NCBI GenBank assembly: GCA_031292575.1
Contig: JARLGX010000002.1
Coordinates: 95,036-159,035 of the forward strand
Source of the DNA: Paludibacter sp.
GTDB taxonomy: Bacteria > Bacteroidota > Bacteroidia > Bacteroidales > Paludibacteraceae
Direction of reading: 5' to 3'
Length of the DNA stretch: 64,000 bases
Shown: one piece after another, positions 16,178 through 24,983 of the stretch
Position numbering within the stretch: position 1 is the stretch's first letter
Layout of the letters: each line of letters starts with the position of its first letter
The notes under the pieces: generated by a model
Database searches by the model: none
The model's input: the letters and a program-made list of their open reading frames with translations, nothing else
Told to the model about the DNA's origin: nothing
Position numbers and translations under genes: made by a program

Positions 16178-17416
16178 TTACTTTCTGCTTTCCATCAAAA
16201 CTACACCATTCACTGCATCCCTGCCGTATTTTGAAACTAATTCTTTCGTGATTTCTTTGGTTGTTGGCTGCAGTACTTTATATGAAGTAAGGTTGAGATA
16301 ATTAAGCCAATCCAAATTAAAAGAAGAAGGCAATCTTACTCCATCTTGTAATATGATTGTTTTTGCATTTGGTTCCCATTGTTTTTCAGCTTTGGGAATG
16401 TCTAATTTGAAATTAACCGGTACGGTAACATAAAAACTTGTTTTTTGTCCGCATTTTGCACCCGGAATCCAATTAGGCATTGATTTAATTATCCTCATTG
16501 CTTCTCTATCCAGAAAATAGTCAACTGATCTAATCACTTGTGGTTCACTTATTTTTCCAGTCGAATCTACTAAAAACCGGACGATTACTTTGCCCTGTGT
16601 TTTTGTTTCTTTAGCAGAAAAAGGATATTGAATGCTATCAGCAATATAAGTCATCATTTTAGCTACACCTCCCTGAAATTCGGGCCTGTAAGTTGTTTCT
16701 TTACAACCTTCACCATCATCTTTCACCTTATTTATTGTTGTATCTGCATAAGCATATTCAATTTCTCCTTTTTTGCTTGTAATCAAAATTACTCCATCGG
16801 CTGCTTGTTTTCCGTACTTCGACATCAACTTTGACTTTTCTTCTTTGGGAAATGGTTTAAAAACTGTAATCGAAGCCAGCTTTTCTGGATTTAATATATT
16901 CACATTGAAATTTTCGGGCATTTTTACATTATCGATAATAACAAGTGTCTTTTCGTTCGGTATCCATGCATCTTCCGGAGAAACTCCTTTAAAAGTGATT
17001 GGTAAAATTCGGTATATCGAAACTTTTTCGCCATTTTGTTCACCGGGAGTCCAATCGGGCAACAGACCTATAACCCGCAAAGCTTCGCTATCAAGGCTTG
17101 CTGAAACACCCTTTAGTATTTTAGCACCTTCCACTTTCCCTGTTTTACTAACAACAAACTGAACGATTACTTTTCCAGATTCATTTTTTTTCTGGGCTTC
17201 GACCGGATAACTGATTGTTTTGTTCAAGAAACTTACCAATTCTTTTTCTCCTCCGGGAAATTGAGGCATTTTTTCGGCAAATGTATATACAGAATCCTTC
17301 GCGACCTGCAAGTTTTGATTCGTTTGTGAATTGCTCGAAACGGTAAAAGCCAAAAACAATGCTAAGAATAAAGATGGTTTGAGAAACCAGTTAGTGGTTA
17401 TTTTTGAAAAATGCAT
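16178..17416 (-). CDS. Exported protein with two TonB C-terminal domains
   Basis: A 412-residue protein with a hydrophobic signal segment (WFLKPSLFLALFLAF) and two copies of a TonB-C domain. Each is preceded by a PQFPGG- or PEFQGG-type motif and contains a PVEAQKK- or PFSAKET-type segment. Each copy is followed by a short plug-like segment ending in KYGKQAADGVILITSKK or KYGRDAVNGVVLMESRK. The frame is open to 17524, but MHFSKITTNW at 17416 starts the natural signal sequence. Partner outer-membrane receptors are not adjacent. It lies downstream of the BlaI, M56-TonB and TPR genes, so it is probably part of that signalling unit. Confidence 0.82.
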   Translation of the reverse strand: MHFSKITTNWFLKPSLFLALFLAFTVSSNSQTNQNLQVAKDSVYTFAEKMPQFPGGEKELVSFLNKTISYPVEAQKKNESGKVIVQFVVSKTGKVEGAKILKGVSASLDSEALRVIGLLPDWTPGEQNGEKVSIYRILPITFKGVSPEDAWIPNEKTLVIIDNVKMPENFNVNILNPEKLASITVFKPFPKEEKSKLMSKYGKQAADGVILITSKKGEIEYAYADTTINKVKDDGEGCKETTYRPEFQGGVAKMMTYIADSIQYPFSAKETKTQGKVIVRFLVDSTGKISEPQVIRSVDYFLDREAMRIIKSMPNWIPGAKCGQKTSFYVTVPVNFKLDIPKAEKQWEPNAKTIILQDGVRLPSSFNLDWLNYLNLTSYKVLQPTTKEITKELVSKYGRDAVNGVVLMESRK

Positions 17417-17586
17417 AATGAAAATTTTATGTGTTTTTTGTGCTAAATAATAATCGAATAAAAATCCGGCAGGCTTTTTTCTAAAGCGGTAGCAAATGTA
17501 TAAATAATTTTTCAGTTTAACCACGAAAAATGAAAAGCAGGAAAGAACATTGATTCAATCTTGCTTATTTGTTTTTAGTGTCACAA

Positions 17587-18861
17587 CTAATATTTCGTTT
17601 TCGCTTGTTCAAGGTCTTCTTTTAATTCATTCATTCTGGCTTGGGTTGCATTGTAATACGAAGCTGTTTGGGGCGAATTTGATGAATCAGCTTTTGCATT
17701 TGAACGGGTTGCCATAAAAAGATTGTAATACTTCATAGCTTCTTCGGGCTTTTTCAGCGTATTATCATAAATACTGCCAATAGTATATAAACCAAGCCTA
17801 TAACCGGGAAGGCACTGACAGCACAACTTCAGGTATTTGATTTCTTCTGTTGGTTTATTGAGCCGATTGTAAGCTTGAGAAATGTTATAATAATAATTGA
17901 ACAGAACTGAATCATTCGGAATCAACATAGTGAGTCCTTTGCTTAAAACCTGAATACCTTTTTGCTGGTGGCCACTAAAAATGGCCGATTTACCAAGATA
18001 ATAATACATACCAATGTTACTGGAATCTTTATTATATGCGCGGTTTAACTGATCAAAAGCTGAAATGTAATCCTGAATGGCAAAATACGATGCTCCGAGG
18101 TAATAATTAGTCAAAAACGAGCTATCGCCTTGCTGGAATAATTTATTCAACCGATAAATAGCCCGTTCGTAATTTTTATTCAGGCAAAGTCCAATTCCGT
18201 TATATTGGTTTATAACCTGATTTGACGAATCGGAAAGAATAAAACGATTGGTTGAATTTATCAAATCAGTATATTTTTCAGCGTGAAGGTAAATCCCTGA
18301 CAGTTTACTCAGTGTATTGTAATCTTCAGGATTAGAAATAACCGCTTTTTTGTAATAATAAATTGCAGAGTCTGTTTTTGATAATTGTGCAAAACAATCA
18401 CCAAGAACCGGAAATAAGAAAGGCAACGAATCTTTTTCTAAAATTGAATGAGCTAACTGTATGGTTTGCTTCCAATCTTTCAGTTTATAGTTGATATTTA
18501 AATAGTTTAACTGTGCAAACCGATTGGTGGGATTTGACTGCAATGCCATGAAATAGTATAATTTTGACTTGCTGAAATTCCCTACTTGCTGATAACAATC
18601 TGCCAATTCATTGACCGCTGAATTATTAGAGATGTCATGTTTGACAAGTTCCTCTAAAAGCACAATTGCGTCATTATACAGGGCGATATTCTTGAAACAT
18701 TTAGCTTTCAAAAGATCCATTTCCGGTGTTTTCCTTTCTTTAGCAATCAATTTGATAGCCTGCTCGTAATCATAAGTTTTCAGGGCATTCTGAATGGCAT
18801 TGTTTTGAGCCTGAATGCCAATTGAACAACAAATCAACAATCCAACGATGACTTTTTTCAT
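17587..18861 (-). CDS. Exported TPR-repeat protein
   Basis: A 424-residue protein with a signal peptide (MKKVIVGLLICCSIGIQAQ) followed by about ten tetratricopeptide repeats to the C terminus. Recognisable units include YNDAIVLLEELVKHD, YYKKAVISNPEDYNTLSKLSG and YNKDSSNIGMYYYLGKSAI. TPR proteins mediate protein contacts, and the periplasmic location suggests an envelope role. It lies 61 nt downstream of the M56-TonB gene, with a stem-loop between them. Confidence 0.82.
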   Translation of the reverse strand: MKKVIVGLLICCSIGIQAQNNAIQNALKTYDYEQAIKLIAKERKTPEMDLLKAKCFKNIALYNDAIVLLEELVKHDISNNSAVNELADCYQQVGNFSKSKLYYFMALQSNPTNRFAQLNYLNINYKLKDWKQTIQLAHSILEKDSLPFLFPVLGDCFAQLSKTDSAIYYYKKAVISNPEDYNTLSKLSGIYLHAEKYTDLINSTNRFILSDSSNQVINQYNGIGLCLNKNYERAIYRLNKLFQQGDSSFLTNYYLGASYFAIQDYISAFDQLNRAYNKDSSNIGMYYYLGKSAIFSGHQQKGIQVLSKGLTMLIPNDSVLFNYYYNISQAYNRLNKPTEEIKYLKLCCQCLPGYRLGLYTIGSIYDNTLKKPEEAMKYYNLFMATRSNAKADSSNSPQTASYYNATQARMNELKEDLEQAKTKY

Positions 18862-18878
18862 AAGGTATCAGCATTACG

Positions 18879-18915
18879 AAATTCTGTGCCGATTGGTTGC
18901 ATCGACACAGAATTT
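18879..18915 (-). other. Intercistronic stem-loop
   Basis: AAATTCTGTG-C-CGAT (18879-18893) pairs with ATCG-A-CACAGAATTT (18901-18915). No T run follows on the minus strand, so it may be an mRNA processing or stability element between the M56-TonB and TPR genes rather than a full terminator. Confidence 0.55.
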
Positions 18916-18922
18916 GAGGGTT

Positions 18923-20524
18923 CTACTTTTTCATTGTAATCAATATAACGCCGTTTGTTGCCTGCTCACCATACTGGGCAACTAATTCTGCTTTTCTTTT
19001 TTCAGAATCCGCTTTTATAACATTAATGGATTCAATAGTCTCAGGTTTTATAATTTTAACATCAAAGTCTTTTGACTTTATATTTCCATCAACCACAAAA
19101 ACCGGTGGATTTTTCGGATCAATTTCTTTTACTTTGGGTGCCTCCAGGTCGGAAGCTTGCTTGCCATATCCAACAACTACTAAACCTTTTTTCTTACTTG
19201 AAATAGAATTAGTACCATCATCTAATTTAAATGTAATAGGTAAGGTATAATAAACAGACACCTTTTTCCCATTTTGTTCTCCAGGAACCCAGTCTTTCAT
19301 AGCATTTACAACTCGCAATGCTTCTTGATCCAAACTAGATGAAATGCTCCTGAGAATTTCTGAATTTACAACCTTGCCGTCAGCATTGACAACAAAACGA
19401 ACAATAGTAACACCTTGTTGATTATTCTTCTGAGCTTCTACAGGATATCTAATACTTTGAGTAAGATACTCTATCAACCCTTTTTCTCCACCAGGATATT
19501 GGGGCATTTTTTCAACCACAGTATAAACTTTATTGTCACCAACCTGAGGTTCGTTAGACTTAACAGGTTGAATTGTTGTAGAAGACTGATTATCTTCTGA
19601 TTTTTTTTGATTTAATTTTGTTTCATTACTATTTATAAAAGCTTTTTTTGCTGTGCTTACTAATGTTTCTGCATTGCTCGAAAGCACCAGAGCCAATGCC
19701 AATGGGACGATAAGCGAGTATTTCAATAATCCCGCTTTGTTGGTTTTTTGTTGATTCATCATAATAATTCTTTTTTTAAGGGGTAAAACATTAAATTTAT
19801 TGACAAGTGTTACGTTAGGAACCTGATAGGATAATTGCAGTAAATGGTACTGATAGTTTTTACTGTCGAAGCCGGATTCCAACACATTGTTATCTGCCAG
19901 GAATTCCAAGTTCTGACGAATTTCGCGTTTGAGCATCCAAGCTGCCGGATTGAACCAACAAACAATAGTCAAAATTTCACTCAGTAGTACATCCAAACTG
20001 TGCAACTGACGGGCATGAGTCAGTTCATGCGTCAGTATTTGTTTTGTTTCCAGTTCGGTGTGCAAAGTGGGATTAATAAAAATTGCATGGAAAAAGGAGA
20101 AAGGCGTAATTTTCGTTTCAATCTTCACAACCTTTGTTCCCTGAAGCAGTAGAGTTTCTCCACGCATTTTCCAGCGAAGAATGGAGCCCAACTGAACAAC
20201 CATTCTGACAAGCAAAACAAGTGAAACTAACGCATAAAGCGCCAACAGAATATTTTCGACTGTAAAGTTTGAAGTTGGTTTTGAGTTAACAGTAATGCCT
20301 TGCAATTGAACGTAATTAGCCATAATCGCCTGCATGGGTTCTTGTTTTTCGAGCCAACCCGAAAGTGAAATAAGCGGATAAACTGCCGACAGGAATACAC
20401 TAAAAACCAGATAATATCTCCGTGTTTTCCAAAAAGTATCTCCGGCAAAGAACAATCGGTAAAAGATGTAAAACAAGGCTATCGCGATGTTTACTTTCAA
20501 AAAATACATGAGTGCGTCGTTCAT
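18923..20524 (-). CDS. BlaR1-like M56 metallopeptidase fused to a TonB C-terminal domain
   Basis: A 533-residue protein. Membrane helices lie near residues 9-23, 37-56, 89-112 and 268-285. The cytoplasmic zinc protease domain carries HELTH (166-170), with NPAAWMLKREIRQNLEFLAD downstream. After the last helix comes a TonB-C domain (about 335-430; MPQYPGGEKGLIEYL) and a plug-like tail ending in QYGEQATNGVILITMKK. In BlaR1/MecR1 systems the M56 domain cleaves the BlaI repressor on signal. Here the beta-lactam sensor is replaced by TonB-C, so the signal is different. The start overlaps the blaI-like stop by 4 nt. Confidence 0.9.
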   Translation of the reverse strand: MNDALMYFLKVNIAIALFYIFYRLFFAGDTFWKTRRYYLVFSVFLSAVYPLISLSGWLEKQEPMQAIMANYVQLQGITVNSKPTSNFTVENILLALYALVSLVLLVRMVVQLGSILRWKMRGETLLLQGTKVVKIETKITPFSFFHAIFINPTLHTELETKQILTHELTHARQLHSLDVLLSEILTIVCWFNPAAWMLKREIRQNLEFLADNNVLESGFDSKNYQYHLLQLSYQVPNVTLVNKFNVLPLKKRIIMMNQQKTNKAGLLKYSLIVPLALALVLSSNAETLVSTAKKAFINSNETKLNQKKSEDNQSSTTIQPVKSNEPQVGDNKVYTVVEKMPQYPGGEKGLIEYLTQSIRYPVEAQKNNQQGVTIVRFVVNADGKVVNSEILRSISSSLDQEALRVVNAMKDWVPGEQNGKKVSVYYTLPITFKLDDGTNSISSKKKGLVVVGYGKQASDLEAPKVKEIDPKNPPVFVVDGNIKSKDFDVKIIKPETIESINVIKADSEKRKAELVAQYGEQATNGVILITMKK

Positions 20525-20877
20525 TTCTTTTCGATGAGTTTGATTATTTCCTGTAATTCTTCGGCCGTGATTTGCTGTTTTTCGACAAAGAAACTGACCA
20601 TTTCTTTATACGAGTTCTCGAAATAGTTTTGCACCACGCCCGACATAAATTTCGATTTGTATTCGCTTTCTTCCATTACCGGACTATACTCGTAAGTATT
20701 TCCGTAGCGTGTTGCTTTTACGTAGCCTTTTCTTTCCAAATTTTTTACAATAGATGCCACCGTGGTGTAAGGTGGTTGCGGTTCATCCATGCGTTGTATA
20801 AAATCCTTTATAAAGCCTTTGCCCTGCTGAAATATAATCAGCATCATTTCTTCTTCCTGATTAGTTAGTTTTTCCAT
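20521..20877 (-). CDS. BlaI/MecI/CopY-family transcriptional repressor
   Basis: A 118-residue winged-helix repressor. The N-terminal DNA-binding domain has LTNQEEEMMLIIFQ and PPYTTVASIVKNLERKGYV, the classic BlaI recognition region (about 35-55). The C-terminal helix supports dimerisation and holds the usual M56 cleavage area. It overlaps the M56-TonB gene by 4 nt, so the pair is translationally coupled. A perfect palindrome at 21013-21027 upstream is a likely operator. Confidence 0.92.
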   Translation of the reverse strand: MEKLTNQEEEMMLIIFQQGKGFIKDFIQRMDEPQPPYTTVASIVKNLERKGYVKATRYGNTYEYSPVMEESEYKSKFMSGVVQNYFENSYKEMVSFFVEKQQITAEELQEIIKLIEKK

Positions 20878-21012
20878 AATTATTTATTTTCCGGGTCTCG
20901 TGAGTTCCAACTCGCGGTTTTATTTAATTTATCGCGAATCAGAATTTACAAACCCCGTTTTTATTCTTATAACGTATTCATTTATTGCTTAATTACGAAT
21001 ACTTCGCAAAAC

Positions 21013-21027
21013 TACGAAACTTTCGTA
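21013..21027. promoter_or_regulatory. Candidate BlaI-type operator
   Basis: TACGAAA-C-TTTCGTA is a perfect 7+1+7 palindrome, 136 nt upstream of the repressor start. A partial second copy (TACGAATACTTCG) lies at about 20994-21006. Both fall in the divergent interval between the repressor and the subtilisin gene. Confidence 0.55.
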
Positions 21028-21103
21028 TTACTTATTCTATTCATTCAATCTTTTATATATTTTTAAATATTCATGAAAAAAGCAACACTTCCGTAAAAAA
21101 TCG

Positions 21104-21111
21104 TATTTTTG
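21104..21111 (+). promoter_or_regulatory. -7 element for the S8 peptidase gene
   Basis: TATTTTTG fits TAnnTTTG and ends 20 nt before ATG 21132, supporting that start. Confidence 0.5.
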
Positions 21112-21131
21112 CAGCAATAAATACCAAGCTT

Positions 21132-22781
21132 ATGGGAAACTCTACTAATAGAACAAGATTTATCGGCTTTTTTATTGTTTTTCTGCTGCTAAGTTCTGTT
21201 GTAGTACAGGCTCAGACAAGCTATTATTTTTATGTTCAGTTCAAAGACAAAAATAATACGCCATATTCCCTTTCAAATCCAGCAGATTTTCTCTCAGCGC
21301 GTTCCATTGCCCGTCGGACTGCCTTTGGAATAAGCTGCGATTCGACCGATTTGCCTGTTAATCTATCTTATTTGCAGCAAATTAAAAATCTTGGCATACA
21401 GGTGCATAATGTAAGCAAATGGATGAATGGTGCCACGGTTTTACTATCCGATTCAAGTTTAATGAGCCAGATACGGAGTTTATCGTGTGTGAAATTTGTA
21501 GAATATACCGGTTTGCTCAATGGACCAGTACTTGCTCCATCAAGTAAAGTTACATCTCAAAAAGCAACTCTTAATTATGGTGTAGCTACAACTCAAATTA
21601 ATCAGCTTAATGGTACAGGTCTGCATAATGAAGGCTATCGGGGAAAAGGAATTCAAATTGCCGTAATTGATGCTGGTTTTACAAATGTGAACATTAATCC
21701 CTGTTTTGATAGTTTGCGACTGCAGGGGCGGTTACTCGGAACCAAAGATATAATTAACCCAAATTCGAATATTTTTGCGGAAGATACACACGGAGCCATG
21801 GTTTTGTCGACCATGACAGGAAATTTGCCCGGACAGTTTTTGGGAACTGCCCCTGACGCTTCATTTTGGCTTATAAGAACGGAGTATTCTCCAACGGAAT
21901 ATAAAGTAGAAACAGATTTTTGGGCTTCAGGTATTGAATATGCCGACAGTGTGGGTGTGGATGTTGTAAATTCATCGTTGGGCTATACGCAGTTTGATGA
22001 TCCTTTGATGAACTTCACGTATTCCGACATGAATGGCAAGGTGTCGCGTGCCAGTCGGGCAGCAAATCTGGCAAGTAAAAAAGGAATCATAGTTTGTTCC
22101 AGTGCCGGAAATGAAGGCAATGCAAGTTGGCATTATATAAGTTCACCTGCCGACGCCGATGGAATTGTAACAGTTGGAGCAATAACTTCAACGGGTATTT
22201 CAAGTGTTTTTTCGTCTTTCGGTCCAAGTTATGATGGGCGAATAAAACCTGAAATTTGTGCAATGGGAACAAGTGCTTCAGTGGTTAGCACCGGAGGTTT
22301 AACAACTACTGACAGCGGAACTTCTTTTTCATCGCCCATCACGGCCGGTTTGATGGCGTGTTTATTACAACGATACAAAACATTAAATTCAACTTTAAAC
22401 CTGACAACACTTTTAAATTCGGTTTTTGAAAGTGGAAGTTTATATAATAATCCTACTGCACAAATGGGCTATGGAATTCCTGACTTTACACAAGCCGAAC
22501 AAAACCTGATTACTCTAAATTCTTTACAACAGATTAATAACAGCAATTTAGTAGTAGCCTATAATTCAGCAAATAAGAACTTAAACATTCGCTTTATAGG
22601 GGTTTTAAGTCCGGTACAAGCATCTGTGAGAATTTATTCCATTACAGGGAATATGCTCTTGAATCAATCGCTTGTCAACTCTTCTACCTATTTTAATGTT
22701 GATAATTTCCCAACGGGGATTTACGCGGTTTGCGTGACTGAAAATGGAAAAATGGAAACAAGGAAAATAATAATCCAATGA
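21132..22781 (+). CDS. Secreted subtilisin-like S8 peptidase with T9SS sorting tail
   Basis: A 549-residue protein. A signal peptide (IVFLLLSSVVVQAQ) is followed by an S8 domain with the catalytic triad Asp (IAVIDAGF, about 178), His (EDTHGAMVLS, about 219) and Ser (SGTSFSSPITAGLMA, about 396). A C-terminal type A T9SS domain follows (VRIYSITGNMLLNQ, FPTGIYAVCVTENG), pointing to outer-membrane export and surface release. The frame opens at 20985, but the natural signal peptide starts at 21132, just after a promoter element. It diverges from the BlaI-like gene. Confidence 0.92.
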   Translation: MGNSTNRTRFIGFFIVFLLLSSVVVQAQTSYYFYVQFKDKNNTPYSLSNPADFLSARSIARRTAFGISCDSTDLPVNLSYLQQIKNLGIQVHNVSKWMNGATVLLSDSSLMSQIRSLSCVKFVEYTGLLNGPVLAPSSKVTSQKATLNYGVATTQINQLNGTGLHNEGYRGKGIQIAVIDAGFTNVNINPCFDSLRLQGRLLGTKDIINPNSNIFAEDTHGAMVLSTMTGNLPGQFLGTAPDASFWLIRTEYSPTEYKVETDFWASGIEYADSVGVDVVNSSLGYTQFDDPLMNFTYSDMNGKVSRASRAANLASKKGIIVCSSAGNEGNASWHYISSPADADGIVTVGAITSTGISSVFSSFGPSYDGRIKPEICAMGTSASVVSTGGLTTTDSGTSFSSPITAGLMACLLQRYKTLNSTLNLTTLLNSVFESGSLYNNPTAQMGYGIPDFTQAEQNLITLNSLQQINNSNLVVAYNSANKNLNIRFIGVLSPVQASVRIYSITGNMLLNQSLVNSSTYFNVDNFPTGIYAVCVTENGKMETRKIIIQ

Positions 22782-22824
22782 GTTTGTAAAACAAGAAAGT
22801 TTTTTAAAGTAAAAAATAGCTCAA

Positions 22825-22857
22825 AACTTTCTAACTTTACAAACTTTCTAACTTTAT
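22825..22857. repeat. Two 16-bp direct repeats before xseA
   Basis: AAACTTTCTAACTTTA occurs at 22825-22840 and 22842-22857. A partly complementary stretch (AGAAAGTTTTTTAAAGT) lies just upstream, so the RNA could fold. The second copy ends 12 nt before the xseA start. Confidence 0.6.
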
Positions 22858-22868
22858 GAAATAATTTA

Positions 22869-24107
22869 ATGACTTCAATAACTCTTTCCGAACTTACCGA
22901 TCAAATTCAACAAACAATTCGGTTGAGTTTCAATTCAACTGTATGGATTCGTGCCGAAATAAGTGAGTTGCGCGAAAATTCGGGTGGGCATTGTTATTTG
23001 GAGTTAATTGAAAAGGATAGCGATTCGGATACATTATTGGCTAAAACAAAGGCTACAATCTGGGCTTCGACTTACCGTATGTTGAAACCATATTTCGAAA
23101 GCAGTACAGGACAAACACTCCGGTCGGGATTGAACGTGTTAGTTGCTGTTTCAGTTGAATTTCACGGGGTTTACGGGTTTAGCTTGATTATTCGGGATAT
23201 AGATCCCACATTCACAATTGGTGAAATGGCTGCGCGCCGAATGCAAATTATTCGTCAGTTAGAAGAAGATGGAATAGCTGACATGAACAAACAATTGAGA
23301 TTTCCACAACTGCCGCAACGATTAGCTATTATTTCGTCTCCAACCGCCGCCGGCTATGGCGATTTTTGCGATCAACTGAATAATGATTCTTCTCATTTTG
23401 CATTCAGCAAAAAACTTTTTCCGGCTGTAATGCAAGGTGAACAAGCCGAGTCATCTATTATATCTGCATTGGAAAAGATTTTTGAAAATATTGAACTGTT
23501 TGATGTGGTGGTGATTATTCGTGGGGGTGGTGCCACAACAGATTTGGCTTGCTTTGATTCGTACGAACTTGCTTTAAACTGTGCCCAATTTCCATTACCC
23601 ATTATTGCCGGAATAGGGCATCAGCGCGATATTTCAATTTTGGATATGGTGGCTCATACCAGTGTGAAAACACCCACGGCAGCAGCAGAATTCTTGATTT
23701 ATCAGTTGCAACAAACCGAAAAGTATACGGTTGATATACTCTCAGATATTCTGAATCAGGTTAAAAACAGAATCGAAATTGAAAATCGGCTTGTGGATCA
23801 AATGCAAATGCGGATTAAACAAACCTTGCGGGGCTGGGTAATGCAAAAAACGCATTTACTCGACAAGCAAAAAAACCGTTTCCAATCAAGTTTGCGTATG
23901 CAACTTGTAAGGCAAAACAACAAGTTACTTTTGCTCGAAAAAAATATCGAGACCCATTCGCCGGCATTTTTATTAAAACATGGCTACACTATCACAACGT
24001 TGAATGGAAAACGGATTACTTCAGCAAAACAAGTAAAACAAGGCGATAAAATTCGTACATTTGTGGTTGATGGAGATTTTGGAAGCGAAATTACCTCTAA
24101 CTCATAA
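22869..24107 (+). CDS. xseA: Exodeoxyribonuclease VII large subunit
   Basis: A 412-residue protein with an N-terminal OB fold (SFNSTVWIRAEISELRENSG), the central nuclease domain (RLAIISSPTAAGYGDFCDQL, VVIIRGGGATTDLACFDSYE, AGIGHQRDISILD, TSVKTPTAAAEF) and a C-terminal coiled coil. Exo VII degrades single-stranded DNA in repair. The small subunit gene xseB, often adjacent, is not visible after it. The two following ORFs are folB and a membrane protein, so xseB should be elsewhere. Confidence 0.95.
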   Translation: MTSITLSELTDQIQQTIRLSFNSTVWIRAEISELRENSGGHCYLELIEKDSDSDTLLAKTKATIWASTYRMLKPYFESSTGQTLRSGLNVLVAVSVEFHGVYGFSLIIRDIDPTFTIGEMAARRMQIIRQLEEDGIADMNKQLRFPQLPQRLAIISSPTAAGYGDFCDQLNNDSSHFAFSKKLFPAVMQGEQAESSIISALEKIFENIELFDVVVIIRGGGATTDLACFDSYELALNCAQFPLPIIAGIGHQRDISILDMVAHTSVKTPTAAAEFLIYQLQQTEKYTVDILSDILNQVKNRIEIENRLVDQMQMRIKQTLRGWVMQKTHLLDKQKNRFQSSLRMQLVRQNNKLLLLEKNIETHSPAFLLKHGYTITTLNGKRITSAKQVKQGDKIRTFVVDGDFGSEITSNS

Positions 24108-24224
24108 AAGGGAATAAAATTACAACCTCTTAGTATAAACCACATGATTCAATCTTTTATATAAATAAAAAACAAAGCTAACTTAGTTCCCCTTTAGGGT
24201 TTAGGGGTTCTTGAAAAACATATT

Positions 24225-24581
24225 ATGAGCAAAATTATTCTCGAAAATATGGAGTTCCATGCGTTTCACGGTTGTTTGGACTTTGAACAAAAGCTTGGCA
24301 ATACATTTGTCGTAAGTGTAACTATGGAATTAGATACAATGCATGCAGGTCAAACCGATGATTTGGAACATACGCTTAATTATCAGTCGGTTTATGATGT
24401 AGTGAAAAGAGAAATGAAAACTCCGTCTAAACTCATAGAACATGTTGGACAGCGAATTTTTGACAGTATTTTTAAAGAGTTCCAACAGATTAAAGAATTG
24501 GAAATAAAGCTTTCGAAGCTTAATCCACCACTTGGGGGAAAGGTGGAAAGAGTAACAATTGAACTAAAAAAAAGTCGTTAA
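24225..24581 (+). CDS. folB: Dihydroneopterin aldolase
   Basis: A 118-residue enzyme of folate synthesis that cleaves dihydroneopterin to 6-hydroxymethyl-dihydropterin and glycolaldehyde. The family motifs MEFHAFHGCLDFEQKLGNTF near the N terminus, LNYQSVYDVVKREM and SKLIEHVGQRIFDSI are present, and the length is normal. Upstream lies a CCCCTTTAGGG sequence like the palindromes near aguB. The next small gene is 19 nt downstream. Confidence 0.92.
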   Translation: MSKIILENMEFHAFHGCLDFEQKLGNTFVVSVTMELDTMHAGQTDDLEHTLNYQSVYDVVKREMKTPSKLIEHVGQRIFDSIFKEFQQIKELEIKLSKLNPPLGGKVERVTIELKKSR

Positions 24582-24600
24582 TCTTTTTAAAAGAAATATT

Positions 24601-24807
24601 ATGAATAATTATTTGAAACGTTTTTTGCAATTTGTAGTGATATTTATTCTTGCCGAAGCTGTAAATATTATCTTAAGGTACTATCGAACAGATGAATGGG
24701 ATTTTTCAGTACACAATTGGACTGGTTGGATTCTTTTGGCAATAGTATTCTTTGGTGTGGAAATTTATCAAACCCTCAAAAACAACAAGAATAAAAAAAC
24801 AGATTAA
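24601..24807 (+). CDS. Small two-helix membrane protein
   Basis: A 68-residue protein with two hydrophobic segments (FLQFVVIFILAEAVNIIL and WILLAIVFFGVEIYQTL) and a basic tail (KNNKNKKTD). I do not recognise it, and it is not XseB. It begins 19 nt after folB on the same strand, so it is probably co-transcribed. Confidence 0.6.
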   Translation: MNNYLKRFLQFVVIFILAEAVNIILRYYRTDEWDFSVHNWTGWILLAIVFFGVEIYQTLKNNKNKKTD

Positions 24808-24883
24808 ACGCAAATTTTGCAATATATTTCAATAAAAATGCAATTGAATGCTTTCAATCTTCACTGTTTTCAATCAAAATGAT

Positions 24884-24891
24884 TATTTTTG
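24884..24891 (+). promoter_or_regulatory. -7 element upstream of the POT transporter leader
   Basis: TATTTTTG fits TAnnTTTG. A start of transcription near 24898 would make a leader of about 85 nt that contains a terminator-like hairpin. Confidence 0.5.
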
Positions 24892-24927
24892 CACACACTT
24901 TAGAATTATTAAAAATATATATTTTGA

Positions 24928-24957
24928 TGAACGCTGAACAATCAGCGTTCATTTTTT
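24928..24957 (+). terminator. Intrinsic terminator or attenuator in the POT transporter leader
   Basis: TGAACGCTGA (24928-24937), loop ACAA and TCAGCGTTCA (24942-24951) form a perfect 10-bp stem followed by TTTTTT. It lies between a promoter element (24884) and the transporter start (24984), so it may attenuate that gene or end a very short transcript. Confidence 0.75.
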
Positions 24958-24983
24958 AATTATAAATCAATAAATAGAATAGT

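Noticed and set aside
20985..21131. N-terminal extension of the S8 peptidase
   Set aside because: It covers the candidate operator and promoter and hides the signal peptide, which starts at 21132.
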